Source: Leucogyrophana mollusca (lineage: Eukaryota; Basidiomycota; Agaricomycetes; Boletales). From it: a DNA stretch of 64,000 nt. Position 1 is the stretch's first letter. Each line of letters opens with the position of its first letter. A program made the position numbers and the translations under genes. Under the pieces are notes generated by a model. The model did no database searches. It saw only the letters and a program-made list of their open reading frames with translations, and was not told where the DNA came from. Shown here in pieces: positions 35,348 to 46,161 of this stretch. Where the stretch lies: NCBI GenBank assembly GCA_021014945.1, contig MU266487.1:1-64000 (forward strand), written 5' to 3'.

Positions 35348-36134
35348 TCAGAAGAATTCCACTTCCATCGCGTCCTCGTCATGGGATGGTGTCGGGTGCG
35401 AAGAGGGTGAAACGGAACAAGTATCAACAGGCGACGCTTGCGGATCGTCGTCGTCGTCGTGGAACTCGACCGCTGTTGGAATTGGCAAAGGCTTGAACAA
35501 AACTAGCGCTTTGCTGTCGTCGGTGGTGGAGGCTGCCAAGTGCACTATTGGGTGAAGCGCTTTTGTCTGCTTCTTGAGACGGTCTATCAAGGCAGACGAA
35601 ATGGTTACGTCCGTCAGCCACGCAGTCTTTGTATCGACTGCCTTCTCGTTCGCGTCGCTCGACCCAAGGTCTGCTAACAGAGCTATATGCATTATTTCCC
35701 GCCGAACTTTGAAGCAGCTGAATACACGTACAGGCTTGGTCTGCCTCACATTCCATTGCAATTTCTGGTACACCCGAACGCTGTGGCGAGGTGGGTTCTT
35801 CCACAGAGCTTGGTAAAATTACTGTGCATTGACCGTCCACAGCCATGAGAGAAACTGCATCTGAGGGAGGGTATAGAAGCTCGTCGATGACAGGGCTCGT
35901 TGTTGAGGGTGACGGGGAAGCAGCCGAAGGGGAAACGGGAGGCAGTGAATTACTGAGAGTGAGGTGGGCGAAGCCATTTTCGAGGGCAGTGCAGCGTCTG
36001 CGTTTTCGGCTGGGTGTGGTAGATGGAGAGGATAAGGAGGAGAAGCGAGGACTTGGGTCGTCCTCGCGAAGCTTCCGCTTCATTGGCGGAGGGTCAAACC
36101 AAGGATGTCGGATGGTCTGCACCCAGGTAGTCAT
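35348..36134 (-). CDS. Conserved disordered protein of unknown function
   Basis: Two exons. Exon 1 starts MTTWVQTIRHPWFDPPPMKR and includes a basic SRKRRRC cluster (possible nuclear signal), then Ser/Pro-rich sequence to about MECEADQA. A GT-AG intron (GTACGT donor) of about 50-60 nt is followed by DLGSSDANEKAV, a helical block VTISSALIDRLKKQTKA, ALVLFKPLPIP and an acidic tail FHDDDDDPQAS ending DAMEVEFF. Two acceptors 12 nt apart (CATATAG or TTAGCAG) keep the same frame. I recall similar unnamed proteins in other agarics but no function. KDZ element A is inserted 138 bp upstream of the start, probably within its promoter. Confidence 0.72.
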
Positions 36135-36272
36135 TGCCAGGGATCTGGGCAGCCGACTGCAGACAGTGTCGACGTCGTGTACGGGCTCTCAAAACCAGCG
36201 AATTTCGACGAGTGTTCCAGATCATTCACACAAGAGTCACCATGTCACAGATGGTCACATCTGGGAGGATAT

Positions 36273-37035
36273 CACCTGGGTTGCCCAATAAGTAAGTCTT
36301 ACAATACTGGCCGAACAGGTGCCGCGGCCAGTATTACAAAGCTTAGTTTCACTAATCCTCAACACCAGCAATAAATCCGTCCTGAGATTTACCTCTACTA
36401 CTTACTCCTTCCACAGACGTCAGTGGGCCCCGCTCGGCAACCTTGGCGCTGTCCTCCCTTCCGTGCAAAGGCTCCGCAATGAGCACATTCCGCTCAGAAC
36501 CATTAATTCACATGCCCTTTCAACTCGACCTCCACACCGCCTCTATCACTGCCATCGACGACGACGCTGGTCGCTGGCCTTCTGTGCGACCTCCACCCCG
36601 CCTCTATCGCTGCCGTCGACGACGACCTCCACACTGCTTCTATCGCTGCCATCGTCGACAGCGCTGGTCGCTGGTCCTCTGCGCTACTCTTAACCTATCA
36701 CCCCCTTCCTTATACCCTTCCCGGCATCTCTCTGATCAAGGTGTTGCATGACGTCTCATGGTGGAACAAGGATGAAACATGCAGGACTGTCGAAGTCCAC
36801 TATCTCCCGTGGCTTTCAACGAATGGGACGACGGATAGAGACACTTTGAGTGGGAAAACAGCAGGAGCGACGAGCAGCCGTAGAGTCGAGGCGCAACGCC
36901 AAGATACAAGGTAAGTTCCTCAACACAACCTTGTTCTCCCCTCTCATTCTGTGGTTAGATTTGAATGCAGAAGATCGTGACATTGTCGAGCATACGATCA
37001 CAGACCATGGAATTGCCGTCGACGACGGCCCGTTC
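36273..37035 (+). repeat. Left long terminal inverted repeat of KDZ-A
   Basis: Matches the reverse complement of 45000-45671 from the terminus inward, with scattered substitutions. It includes the 5' UTR and the first coding exon of the transposase. It holds about three units of a Pro/Arg-type minisatellite (CGACCTCCAC...CTATCGCTGCC, about 36555-36685) where the right copy has only one. Confidence 0.88.
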
Positions 37036-40000
37036 ATGGCACCGCCTGGAGATGAAGGCATTGATCTCAGCGATGAGGGTGATGAACACGAGATGTATGA
37101 GGGACTTGCACAGCAGATTGCTGGCCTGACGGGATTGTATGGATTTTACTTTCTTTGATGCAACACACTGACGGTTTCCTAGTCGCCGTGTCGACCTATG
37201 CACGCAGTGTGATCGTGTTGAATTACAGAACGAACATTGGGGCCTTCAAATGGACCGACTGGTTACGGCTTACCTGGATTACCGCACGCACGACTCAGGC
37301 AACGGTATGCCCGTTCCATCAACACAGGAAAATACAGCGATGGGGATGGAATGTCCTGCGCTAGTTGACATGGAACTCGTTGACCTTTTTTGTGCATTCT
37401 TTTTGCTCCTTCCGTGACCATCTACACAATTAAATCTGAGTCGGTTCTGCAGCACGCCAACGCATGTCCCTGTCCGGGAAGACGTCCTACATCTATCCCA
37501 ACGAAACCTTGATTCACCATGGGTATTTGGGATCATCTCCCTTGTATCCAACCGTCGCCATCTCTCTTCGGACGCTTGCTGCCTACCACCAAATACACCG
37601 CACCTGTCCTCGGTTCAGCATTCAAGCACAATGCAAGGCACTCTGCCATTTGCACAACGTAAGTATTTACTTAATACTTAATCGCTTACTAACAGATTTA
37701 ATGATCTACAGCTACCCTATCGTCCATATCTCAGTTCTCAATTCTCTGCTGCCTATGACGTCTATTTAGACATTGTCTATTGCGTTGACCGTCAGCTAAA
37801 GGTGGCTTTGAAGCACAACACGCCCAACTGGCGCCTCCTCAATGCTTGTCCACCATGCTTCTATGAGTTGAAGGACGAGCTGAAGTTAGACATCGCATAC
37901 CTGACAACGATGGACGGTAACAATAGTCTGAAGAGATGGGCTTCATGGAATTATGGCGGGACACCTCGCACTGACTCTCACAGTCCATGTTCCAACTACT
38001 GGCTCAGTGTAGAGAATGCGGATTGGTTTAAGGACGAAGTAAAGTCAAAACCAGTATGTGCTATTCATTATGTTAGACCCTTACTTAAGCACGCAGTAGA
38101 AGTCGGCAGCTCCCAGCGACATCCCTCAAGACGATTGGGAAGATGTTGACAATGACATAGACCCCGAAGCCCCCAACTTCAACTGTGTCAAGCGATGGTG
38201 GAACACAGGCCCTGATCAACGTAAGAAGATGTTTCAAGTTTATGATGAGTCAGGTATCTTCATTGCCGCATGCCGCCATTGGTTTGTACTATTGGCATGC
38301 GATATGGTCCGTAGCGGTGAACTGTACGTCTTTACCTCTCATGTATCCACTTAACTGAGGGCTGTGCAGGGCAAAATATCCTCTTGTGGTTGTTGACCAG
38401 CTGCTGCAAGTGTATGGCGAAAATGGCGGCTGTGCCTATGACATTGGATGTGCTTTTGCCAAGACCTTGGAGAACAGCAGCTTGGGCCCTTGAGCACAAC
38501 TTCTTAACTTATGGATTATGGTAGGCACATTTCACGGACATGCTCACAACAGAAAATGTCAGCTTTTGTGGCATCCAACATACATCGAGGGCACGGGGCA
38601 TAGTGAAGGTGAAGGATGCGAGCACATCTTTTCATCTTCAAATAACCTCACGAGTGGGACGAGACACGCCAGCCCTTTCCATCGGCACCAAGCGATAGAA
38701 GAACACTTCGCATTTTGGGACGCTGATAAATATGCTGCCCTTAGTACGGTTTCAGATTAGGTTTTGGGGGGACTACCACTCATACTAATTATTTTATCCA
38801 GGTAATTTTTTACGGAATCATTACCAAGAAGCGCAAAACGCCATTCACACATTGGAAAGCGAACTCGCCACCGTCAAAACTACTTACCACCTATCTGACG
38901 GTGATTTTCTGAGATTCTTCGCAGAAGAGAAGGCCTACCTTGATAGTCTGCAGCAGCCGCTCATCACTGACAGTCTTAAAATCCGATACGTTGAGGTTCT
39001 CGATGAACTTGTCAGATGCAGGTACGTGAGGCTAGACTTTCGTGAATTTTAGCTCATAACCATTTGGAAAGGACTGAATGGGATCTTGCTTGCGAAGCAG
39101 CCAACGATTCACTCAACACTGCTCCAGTTGGAATCGGTTTCAATCAAATCCATGCCATGCTATTGCAGGCTCATAAGCGTGTGGATACTGCCTATGCAAA
39201 ATTGCAAAATACATTGGCATTTGTTGCCCACATCGAGCTCCAACTGGGAATTGAGGAACGTTGGGAGATCGATGGCCCCGTCTATAGGCACTTCAAAGAT
39301 GAGGCCTCACTGGGGAGTTATCATGCTGCCCTTGATGAACTGGAGCACCTGGTTGTGATGCGCCTCTTCGAGCTGTCCAAGCTTTCCCTTTCTGGCACTG
39401 GTACTTTTCCTGCGTCCCTTACAGAATTCTGATTGATTTGAATTTTCAGGTTATAAACTTCGGCAGCAGATCGGAAAAGCCCTGCAGCGCTGTTCTCAGG
39501 CAATCTGAAATGCAATAACACACTATAATACCCAAGCCACTGCCCTTACTCCTCCACGTCCAACAATATCATGGAAGGAAATTGCTGACTATACCTTTTT
39601 GGGCGAATTTGACCTCCTTCAACACTCTCGCAGCGATGTTCGGGATGAAGAATGGACAAAGCCTGCCCAGCGTGAAGCAACAGTGAAGTACTTCAAGTTA
39701 CAGCGTGCTCGGGAAGAGATTACATGGTTAAACATAGAGATTCGACGCTTATGCACAGCCATTTGCGACAAAGAAATCATGACAACTCAGGTCCTAAATG
39801 ACCTGCTTGTAACTAACTATCCACTTGGACTCGAGCTGCAGCGCCAGTGGAAGACACAAGCGGCAGTCAATGTCATTCACCTATACCGACTCGATCAGAT
39901 CGAGTGTTTGCCAGGGTTCTTGGGTACTTGAGGCACCGGTGTTCGTAAAGATGCCCCCACAGGTTTATCAGGTATGTAACTATGATCTTGTGTACTCTTT

Positions 40001-40207
40001 CTTGCAGGTTTATTGAGACTGACTTGGTTGACAGGAGCCATTGCAGAGTCAGGTCGGTACACGTTGGACAGTGCAATGCCTGAGACGACGGGTGATGTTA
40101 ATAGGATCATAACTTCCGAGTATGCAGATGCTGATGTCCTCGAGCAGGATGCTCATGACGAGGAGATGGAAAATATAGTAAAATATGTGGATTCCATTGT
40201 AGATTGA
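36748..40207 (+). pseudogene. KDZ transposase of element A (inactivated)
   Basis: Multi-exon KDZ transposase. N-terminus MTSHGGTRMKHAGLSK; then LNAEDRDIVEHTITDHGI; a Cys-containing block with VELQNEHWGLQMDRLVTAYL; the core LKLDIAYLTTMDGNNSLKRW; FQVYDESGIFIAACRHWFVL; GGCAYDIGCAFAKTL; and GTFHGHAHNRKCQLLWHPTY with GTGHSEGEGCEHIFSSSN, which are the KDZ core signatures with the catalytic acidic residues. The C-terminal coiled-coil-like part ends NIVKYVDSIVD. In-frame TGAs lie at 36847, 38491, 39506 and 39928. At the last three, element B has arginine. Introns are short GT-AG. Product order agrees with the copy in element B. Confidence 0.9.
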
Positions 40208-40614
40208 GCAATCCTGTATCATTGGTGTTTTCGAATTGTAGAGGGGAGTTCATGTGCATCGTATACAGAACGTTAGGTTGTAATATCACAGGGGGATCTT
40301 CAAACTGATACTTAATGGTTGTGATTCATGATACAGAGCGTTTGTGTGTGTATTGTATGCGTATCGAAGCCTTGTAACCACACAATTCCTTGTTACAACT
40401 GAGACGCGTGATCTAGTAGTGTCAGTTCATGGATTCATTGCTCAATACTCAATCAGCACTCAGTTACTCAGTATCTGAGTCTTGTGTCTGTGCATATGCC
40501 ATCCATCCTCGCAATGTAAGTTACTACATATGTCCTGCGTGCAGTTCAGACTAATGCAAACAAATACTTTGCTCCCATCTGCTATCCAACGTCAATCCCC
40601 AACCTCTAGGAACT

Positions 40615-43600
40615 ATGACAACTCCCAAAAAGCTTGATACTCCCATGTCTAGGCCTACTATGCCAGTGCCGTCCTTCATACCAGCTCAAACTTATGGACA
40701 ACACTGTTTTACGCTCCCCAGTATTGCCGCCCTTTATTGCTTGTCATTCGGTGGGGGATTTGCCAACCAGCATCGACACGCTGCATCGCAGGCCCTCCTG
40801 AGGCACAATGTGCAGAATGATGGTGACCACTTCAACACTAGGAAACTGGGAGGCCTCCACCCATTGTACATCAATTTTCATTCAAAGCAAGATGACGGTC
40901 TCATTAACAACGAGCAGTTTCTTGCAGACACTACAGGGGATATCTTCGATGCTGTAAGTCAACTGTCTCTGTTTGATCATATTGTTAACCACAGTCAATT
41001 CAGATTGCGATGCAAGACCGCCTCAACGGCGGCATGACCATCCTTCTGCGCTGCCCGGGTGCCAAGACGTCGCTGGGCGTTTCACCTGAAGACGTTGGTG
41101 TCAACATATATATCACACCCTGTGAATTATTTGAGTACCCCGAGAAGGTGGGAGAAACAACAGCCACCATGGTACAAGCCTTTGTAGAGGAATTGGCCAT
41201 TCCACATCTCGAGCACTTCAACAGCCGTTGCCATGTTGAAGGGGTTGTGGCACCTGCAGCCAGTAGGTCCCGTTTATCATTTACATGCTTACCACAATGC
41301 TCATGCGTTCGAAGGGCTATCCATCACACCATATCTGCCTCACCCACCGTTTTTGCCCCCACCAGAAATTGCCTCAGGATGCCATATTCAGTGCACTGTG
41401 TGTCCCTCAAACGTCCTTGAACACATTTTTACCGATTACCGTGCCAAGAAGAAGAACACCGGAGTGTCATATCCCATACAGCCATGCACCCGTATTCACC
41501 ACTCTGAGCCTTTTCTGGATATTTCCGCATCCTTCCGTTGCCTCCGTCTAACATACTTTGGACTTAGGTGTTTTCCAGACTTACCATTCCACCTCCAGTC
41601 ACTCCGGATTTTCCGCCGGTCCATCAGACCGAATACCGTTTCCGGATCTTTTGTATGTCTCTCCATTATAGTTCTGTCTATGCACTGCCCCTACTTAGTT
41701 TTCATTATTAACTTTATTATTTATCCTCCGCTTGTCATACTAATCCTATGTACATAGCCCCCTCCGTTCTCCGGATCCACTCCGTACTCCGGAGCTATAC
41801 CTTTAGTTGTTTTCTTATTGTTCTCCTTGCACTGGTTTCCGGTTACCCTACTCCATAGCATAGCCCGACTCCATACTATAAATATTGCTCCGATGTAACT
41901 CAGTACTTCAGTTCGAATATCACCTAAATTACCTCCTCTGTTTTCCGCCTCTGATCCCCTCTCCGATTCTCCTTCCTAAGTCTAATCTAAGACTTCCTCA
42001 GTTTTCCCTTAACCTCTGTATCACTCCGACTCCTTCCGACTTATCTCCGAAATCTGGAACTGAACTCGAGCAAAGGCGCAGCACATAAGCTGAAGCCAAT
42101 GTTCCATTCCGAACTCCGGAATCAGTTTGTCAACCCCTATCTACATTCCTATGCTACTCCTTAGTCCGGAGTTCCCCGGAATCACACCGGAGGAACCGGA
42201 TTTGACACGGAGCCAGTGTGGTTTTCAATGGTGTAGCAGTGGCTCTGTCTCCTTCGCGCATCTGCCAGCGCCGTAATGCGGATGCTTTCCTTGGGGAGAA
42301 ATCTTTGCCCAAGGTTATTGACAGCCTGTCCCCTCAGCCTACTTCAGGTCATATTCGCGAGCCGGTTGTTTGTGGCAAGCCTTTGATCAGCATCGGGCCA
42401 CGAAGCGATGCTGTCATTGATAGGTTTAAGTTGGGGGACCACAGCTTACCTAGGCTCCATGAGCTCATTTCCATGGTTCGGAGTGGCCAGTGGGAGGCTG
42501 TTCTACGATCTTCGAAGTGGGATCTCTCATATGAACAAGCGGTGAACCTTGCCAGGGCGCTCAGAGAAGACGTGGGCGAGGCCACGTACATTGAAGTTAA
42601 GGTCAGTTGTCCTCTGCATGAACACACAAGGAGTCTAATCTATTTATCTGCTAGCAACCTTCTTCTGCTCTGTGGGTGTTCTTTAAAATTATCGGCATTA
42701 TTGTTGCCCTGGCTTTTGTGCTGTGCACGTTTTACCTTTTTAGTATCTTTCTCCTAGTCTAATCCTGGAGATCCTTGTTCCGGAGATCTTCAATTTTGTC
42801 CCTTGGTTGTCCCTATGTGCTAGAATCTAAAGTGTGCGGTCAAAGTGGTCCCGATCCTCAAATATAATAAGGCCTGCGTTTTTCATATTTCAGAGCTCAA
42901 ACTGATGTTCGTGTGCAGTCCCCCCAGATAATGGCACCCCACACGATCTTCACTACAAGCACCCCGAGGTGTGTCCAGGGTCTCACAAAGACCTGCGCAC
43001 GGCAGAAGCTTAGCAAAGAGGCGCAGGCTGAAATTAATGCGCGTCGTCGTGAAGCGTCCACCAAGTTCAGGACTGATATCGACGTGTGGAAGAAGATTGA
43101 CGAGGCCACCGAAAACATTGCTGCTGAAAATAACAAGAGCATCCAGCGTGTCCAGCATGAGCTGCACGTGGGCCGTGCTCTGTTGCACGTGAGGCAAAGC
43201 AAGGCGAGTGACTGGAATGCCTTCTGCTGGAAGAAAAATCAGGAGAACAACGGTGATCGTAAGTCCCACCGTATAAGCCAGTTACATTATTTTTACAGCC
43301 ATTGATTTTTTTGCTAGATGGTACAGGGAAAGACGTCCTACTCACCCTCGTCCATGATCTTGGTGAGGAGTACGTAGAGTACAGAGAAAACAAACTTCTC
43401 GGTCGCCGCATCTCCACGAAGTCAAAAGTCAACAATGTGACATTGACTATGAAAAGCGTCGAGAGCCAGGTAGGGTTGCTAATATGTGTTGTCGTCCTAA
43501 ACTGACTGGGTAACACATACAGTTGAATAGTCTTAATTCGTGCACCGGGGCCGAAATGATCTTATTCACCACATGCGGGACTACTGATCTCCCCCTGCGT

Positions 43601-44759
43601 GGTCTTGCGTTCGCAACACCAGGTATTGAGGATTTCATGCCTATCGTCATGAACATGGACACCCAGGATTTTGTCACCAAAATGGAGGGATTTGCCATAC
43701 AGGGTATCAAAGGTTCGCTTCATGCGACATCTTCTTTTTCTGTTACTCACACCATGGTCAGGCGCTGCGAAGAATCACCAGAAGCACATCTCTCAAGTGC
43801 GCGCTCAGATACGCAATGAAATCCAGAAGCAGCTTCGTATGTGTTTTACTGTCAGATATTTCTTCGAGTTCCGACTGACACATAGCTATTCAGGTGAAAT
43901 CACTGGCCACAAGGAGGTCAGGATGCAATGGAAACTTTACTTTCAAAACATCATTGATGTCTACCAAGTGAAAATCGTGGGCTGGCCCGATAATGTCCCA
44001 TTTGGAAACCTCAGCCAAGTGTCCAGTGCACTTCCTGACCTTCAGGCCTTGTTGCGCAAGTGGCAGTCAGGTGCTATCCGCTGGGAACATATCGATGACG
44101 ATGAACTCGCACGTCTCAGGGAGAAGCGCAATCAACAACTCGAATCGGGGGAAATTCAAGACCATTGTTGTCATGTCTGCTCCGACAAGGGGAAAAGCAG
44201 GAAGAAGGGAGGCGCTACACGCACCAAGGAATATAAGAGTGCGGAGACCATAGCCGACAGTGACAATGACAATGAAGACAACAACGGCAATGTTGACAAT
44301 GACGGCTCGGAGCCCCATACAACCACTGCAAACCTGGCACCACCTCTCCAGCCCACCACCATCCCGCCCATTCCCCACCACTCACAAGGCAGTCTGCCTG
44401 AGATGCAGTACACTGCCACTGCCGACACCGCCACACGCGATGCTGGCCAATCTACTGACGGTGCTCTTGTTGGGATGTCGGCCACCGGCTCCATCACCCT
44501 TCCCCTGCAAATGGACGACCTTGCCCTGTCCAACGCTACTAATGGTGGTACATGGCAACACCCCCACGACGCAGTGGGCAACATGCTCAGCACCTCTCAA
44601 GGTGCTGGGCCGTCAGGCACCCACTATGGTGCCTTCCCCGGTGGCTCAACTTCTGTGGGAGACGGTACCTTTGATCCCTTTCGATTCAATGACTTTGACT
44701 ACGATGGCACACTCGCAAACTTGGACGCTATTTATGGCACCAATGGCTGTGAAGCCTGA
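40615..44759 (+). pseudogene. Second gene of KDZ-A, unknown function, split by solo LTR
   Basis: Long gene downstream of the transposase. The N-terminal domain starts MTTPKKLDTPMSRP, with AQTYGQHCFTLPSIAALYCL and a GDHFNTRKLGGLHPLYI block, then MQDRLNGGMTILLRCPG. After CTVCPSNVLEHIFTDYRAKK the solo LTR intervenes. Removing it and one target duplication restores the frame to VVFNGVAVALS. Then come SIGPRSDAVIDRFKLGDHSL, WNAFCWKKNQ, RRISTKSKVNNVTLTMKSVE, MEGFAIQGIKGAAKNHQKH, VGWPDNVPFGNLSQVSSALP and a low-complexity acidic/Thr/Pro C-terminus ending FNDFDYDGTLANLDAIYG. A frameshift is likely near 42970 when compared with element B. Function unknown; see finding on an HMG-box-like segment. Confidence 0.85.
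41465..42207 (+). mobile_element. Solo LTR, 743-bp family, copy 1
   Basis: Starts TGTCATATCCC, ends CCGGATTTGACA, flanked by the perfect 5-bp duplication CGGAG (41460-41464 and 42208-42212). A TATAAATA box at 41877-41884 sets the + orientation. Rich in TCCGG/CCGGA motifs. No internal retrotransposon genes, so it is a recombined solo LTR. It interrupts the KDZ-A second gene. Confidence 0.93.
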
Positions 44760-44999
44760 AGCCTGAAGCTTTTCCTTGCCACGTAAGTGCTCTCCTTGAC
44801 AGCTCCACGCACTCTGCACAGGACAGACCTTTCTCGTGCCAGAGTCCCAATATCCCCCATTTTGTTTTTCCTTACCTTAGAGTACATAGATCTTGATTCA
44901 CCAATGGACATGTGTTGGCTTGCTCCTCGTGTTTAATCCTCAATCGACGATATACATACAAACTATAAGTCAAATGGTAGGTGAGACTGGGGAAGGCCG

Positions 45000-45671
45000 A
45001 CAACTGTGAACGGGACATCGTTGATGGCAATCCCATGGTCTTTGATCGTCTGCTTGACAATGTCATGATCTTCTGCGTCCAATTCTAACCACAAAATGAG
45101 AGGGGAGAACAAGGTCGTTGAGGAACTCACCTTGTATCTTGATATTGCACCTCGACTCTATGGCTGCTCATCGCTCCTGCTGTTTTCCCGCCTGAAGTGT
45201 CTCTGCCCATCGTCCCGTTTGTCGAAAGCCATGGGAGATAGCGGACTTCGACAGTCCTGCATGCTTCGTCCTTGTTCCACCATGAGACGTCATGCAACAC
45301 CTTGATCAGAGAGAGGCCGGGAAGGGTATAAGGAAGGGGGTGATAGGTTAAGAGTAGCGCAGAAGGCCAGTGACTGGCGTCGTTGTCGATGGCAGCGATA
45401 GAGGTGGTGTGGAGGTCAAGTTGAAAGGGCATGTGAACTAATGGTTCCAAGCAGAACGTGCTCATTGCAGAGCCTTTGCATGGAGGGGAGGACGGTGCCG
45501 AGGTTGCCGAGCGAGGCCCACTGACGTCTGTGGAAGGAGTAAGTAGTGGAGGTAAATCTCAGGACGGATTTATTGCTGGTGTTGAGGATTAGTGAAACTA
45601 AGCTTTGTAATACTGGCTGTGGCACCTGTTCAGCCAGTATTGTAAGACTTACTTATTGGGCAACCCAGGTG
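45000..45671 (-). repeat. Right long terminal inverted repeat of KDZ-A
   Basis: Inverted copy of the left end, including a second copy of the transposase first exon on minus (start MTSHGGTRTKHAGLSKSAIS). In it the premature stop of the left copy is a CAG codon, but a TGA appears shortly after (in GKQQER*). Confidence 0.88.
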
Positions 45672-45681
45672 GAGGATATCA

Positions 45682-45992
45682 CACCTGGGTTACCCGACAG
45701 GGAAGGCTTACTAAAGTGGGTGATCCAGGGCCTCGCCCACTATTATTATAGTTGTTTGCCAAAATACTCAACACCAGCATTAAATATCGCCCCAAATATG
45801 CTCCGTACTTCGTAGATCTCGGTCTCCCCTCCCTATAACGTTGTCCAGTACTGTTTGCCACATGCCGAGGTGGCAGGAGCCTTGGCATCGGACACAATGT
45901 TGCCACATGCGTTCCATTCTGTTCTGAAGGGCCCGAAGGCGTTTCTAGGCCTGCGCCGGCATATTCCGTGCCGACGTTGTTTGCGCCAGGTG
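45682..45992 (+). repeat. Left terminal inverted repeat of KDZ-B
   Basis: About 311 bp, matches the reverse complement of 60414-60724 almost throughout. Non-coding, AT/GC mixed. Confidence 0.88.
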
Positions 45993-46161
45993 CCACATTG
46001 TTTGCAAGGCGCGTTCCCACGCCTTGTTCCCTCAACTTGTCCACACCATCCCTCATCGTCATCGCCAGCAGCAGTGATGACCTCCACCAGCCCTCCCTTA
46101 GCTTGTTTATTTGTCTCCTGCTTCCCTTATATCTCTTGTGCCACACTTTCGATTGAACACG

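Larger units (their letters stand above)
36273..45671 (+). mobile_element. KDZ DNA transposon A (degenerate)
   Basis: Full-length element with ends CACCTGGGTTGCCC...GGGCAACCCAGGTG and an exact 8-bp target duplication GAGGATAT (36265-36272 and 45672-45679). It has long inverted repeats of about 670 bp, a KDZ transposase gene and a second long gene on the same strand. It carries a 743-bp solo LTR and several nonsense changes, so it should no longer move by itself. Without the LTR it is about 8.65 kb. It is followed after 10 bp by element B. Confidence 0.92.

Noticed and set aside
36319..36751. Plus frames of 100-124 codons at the KDZ-A left end
   Set aside because: They lie in the TIR and 5' UTR, are disrupted by the minisatellite, and do not match the transposase start at 36748.
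40615..41220. Possible TET/JBP dioxygenase cargo in the KDZ elements
   Set aside because: Basidiomycete KDZ elements often travel with TET/JBP genes, and GDHFN looked suggestive. I see no full HxD...H...R iron/2-oxoglutarate site in either copy, so I do not call it.
44171..44600. Minus frames opposite the KDZ-A second gene C-terminus
   Set aside because: Antisense of Asp/Asn/Thr-rich low-complexity coding sequence.
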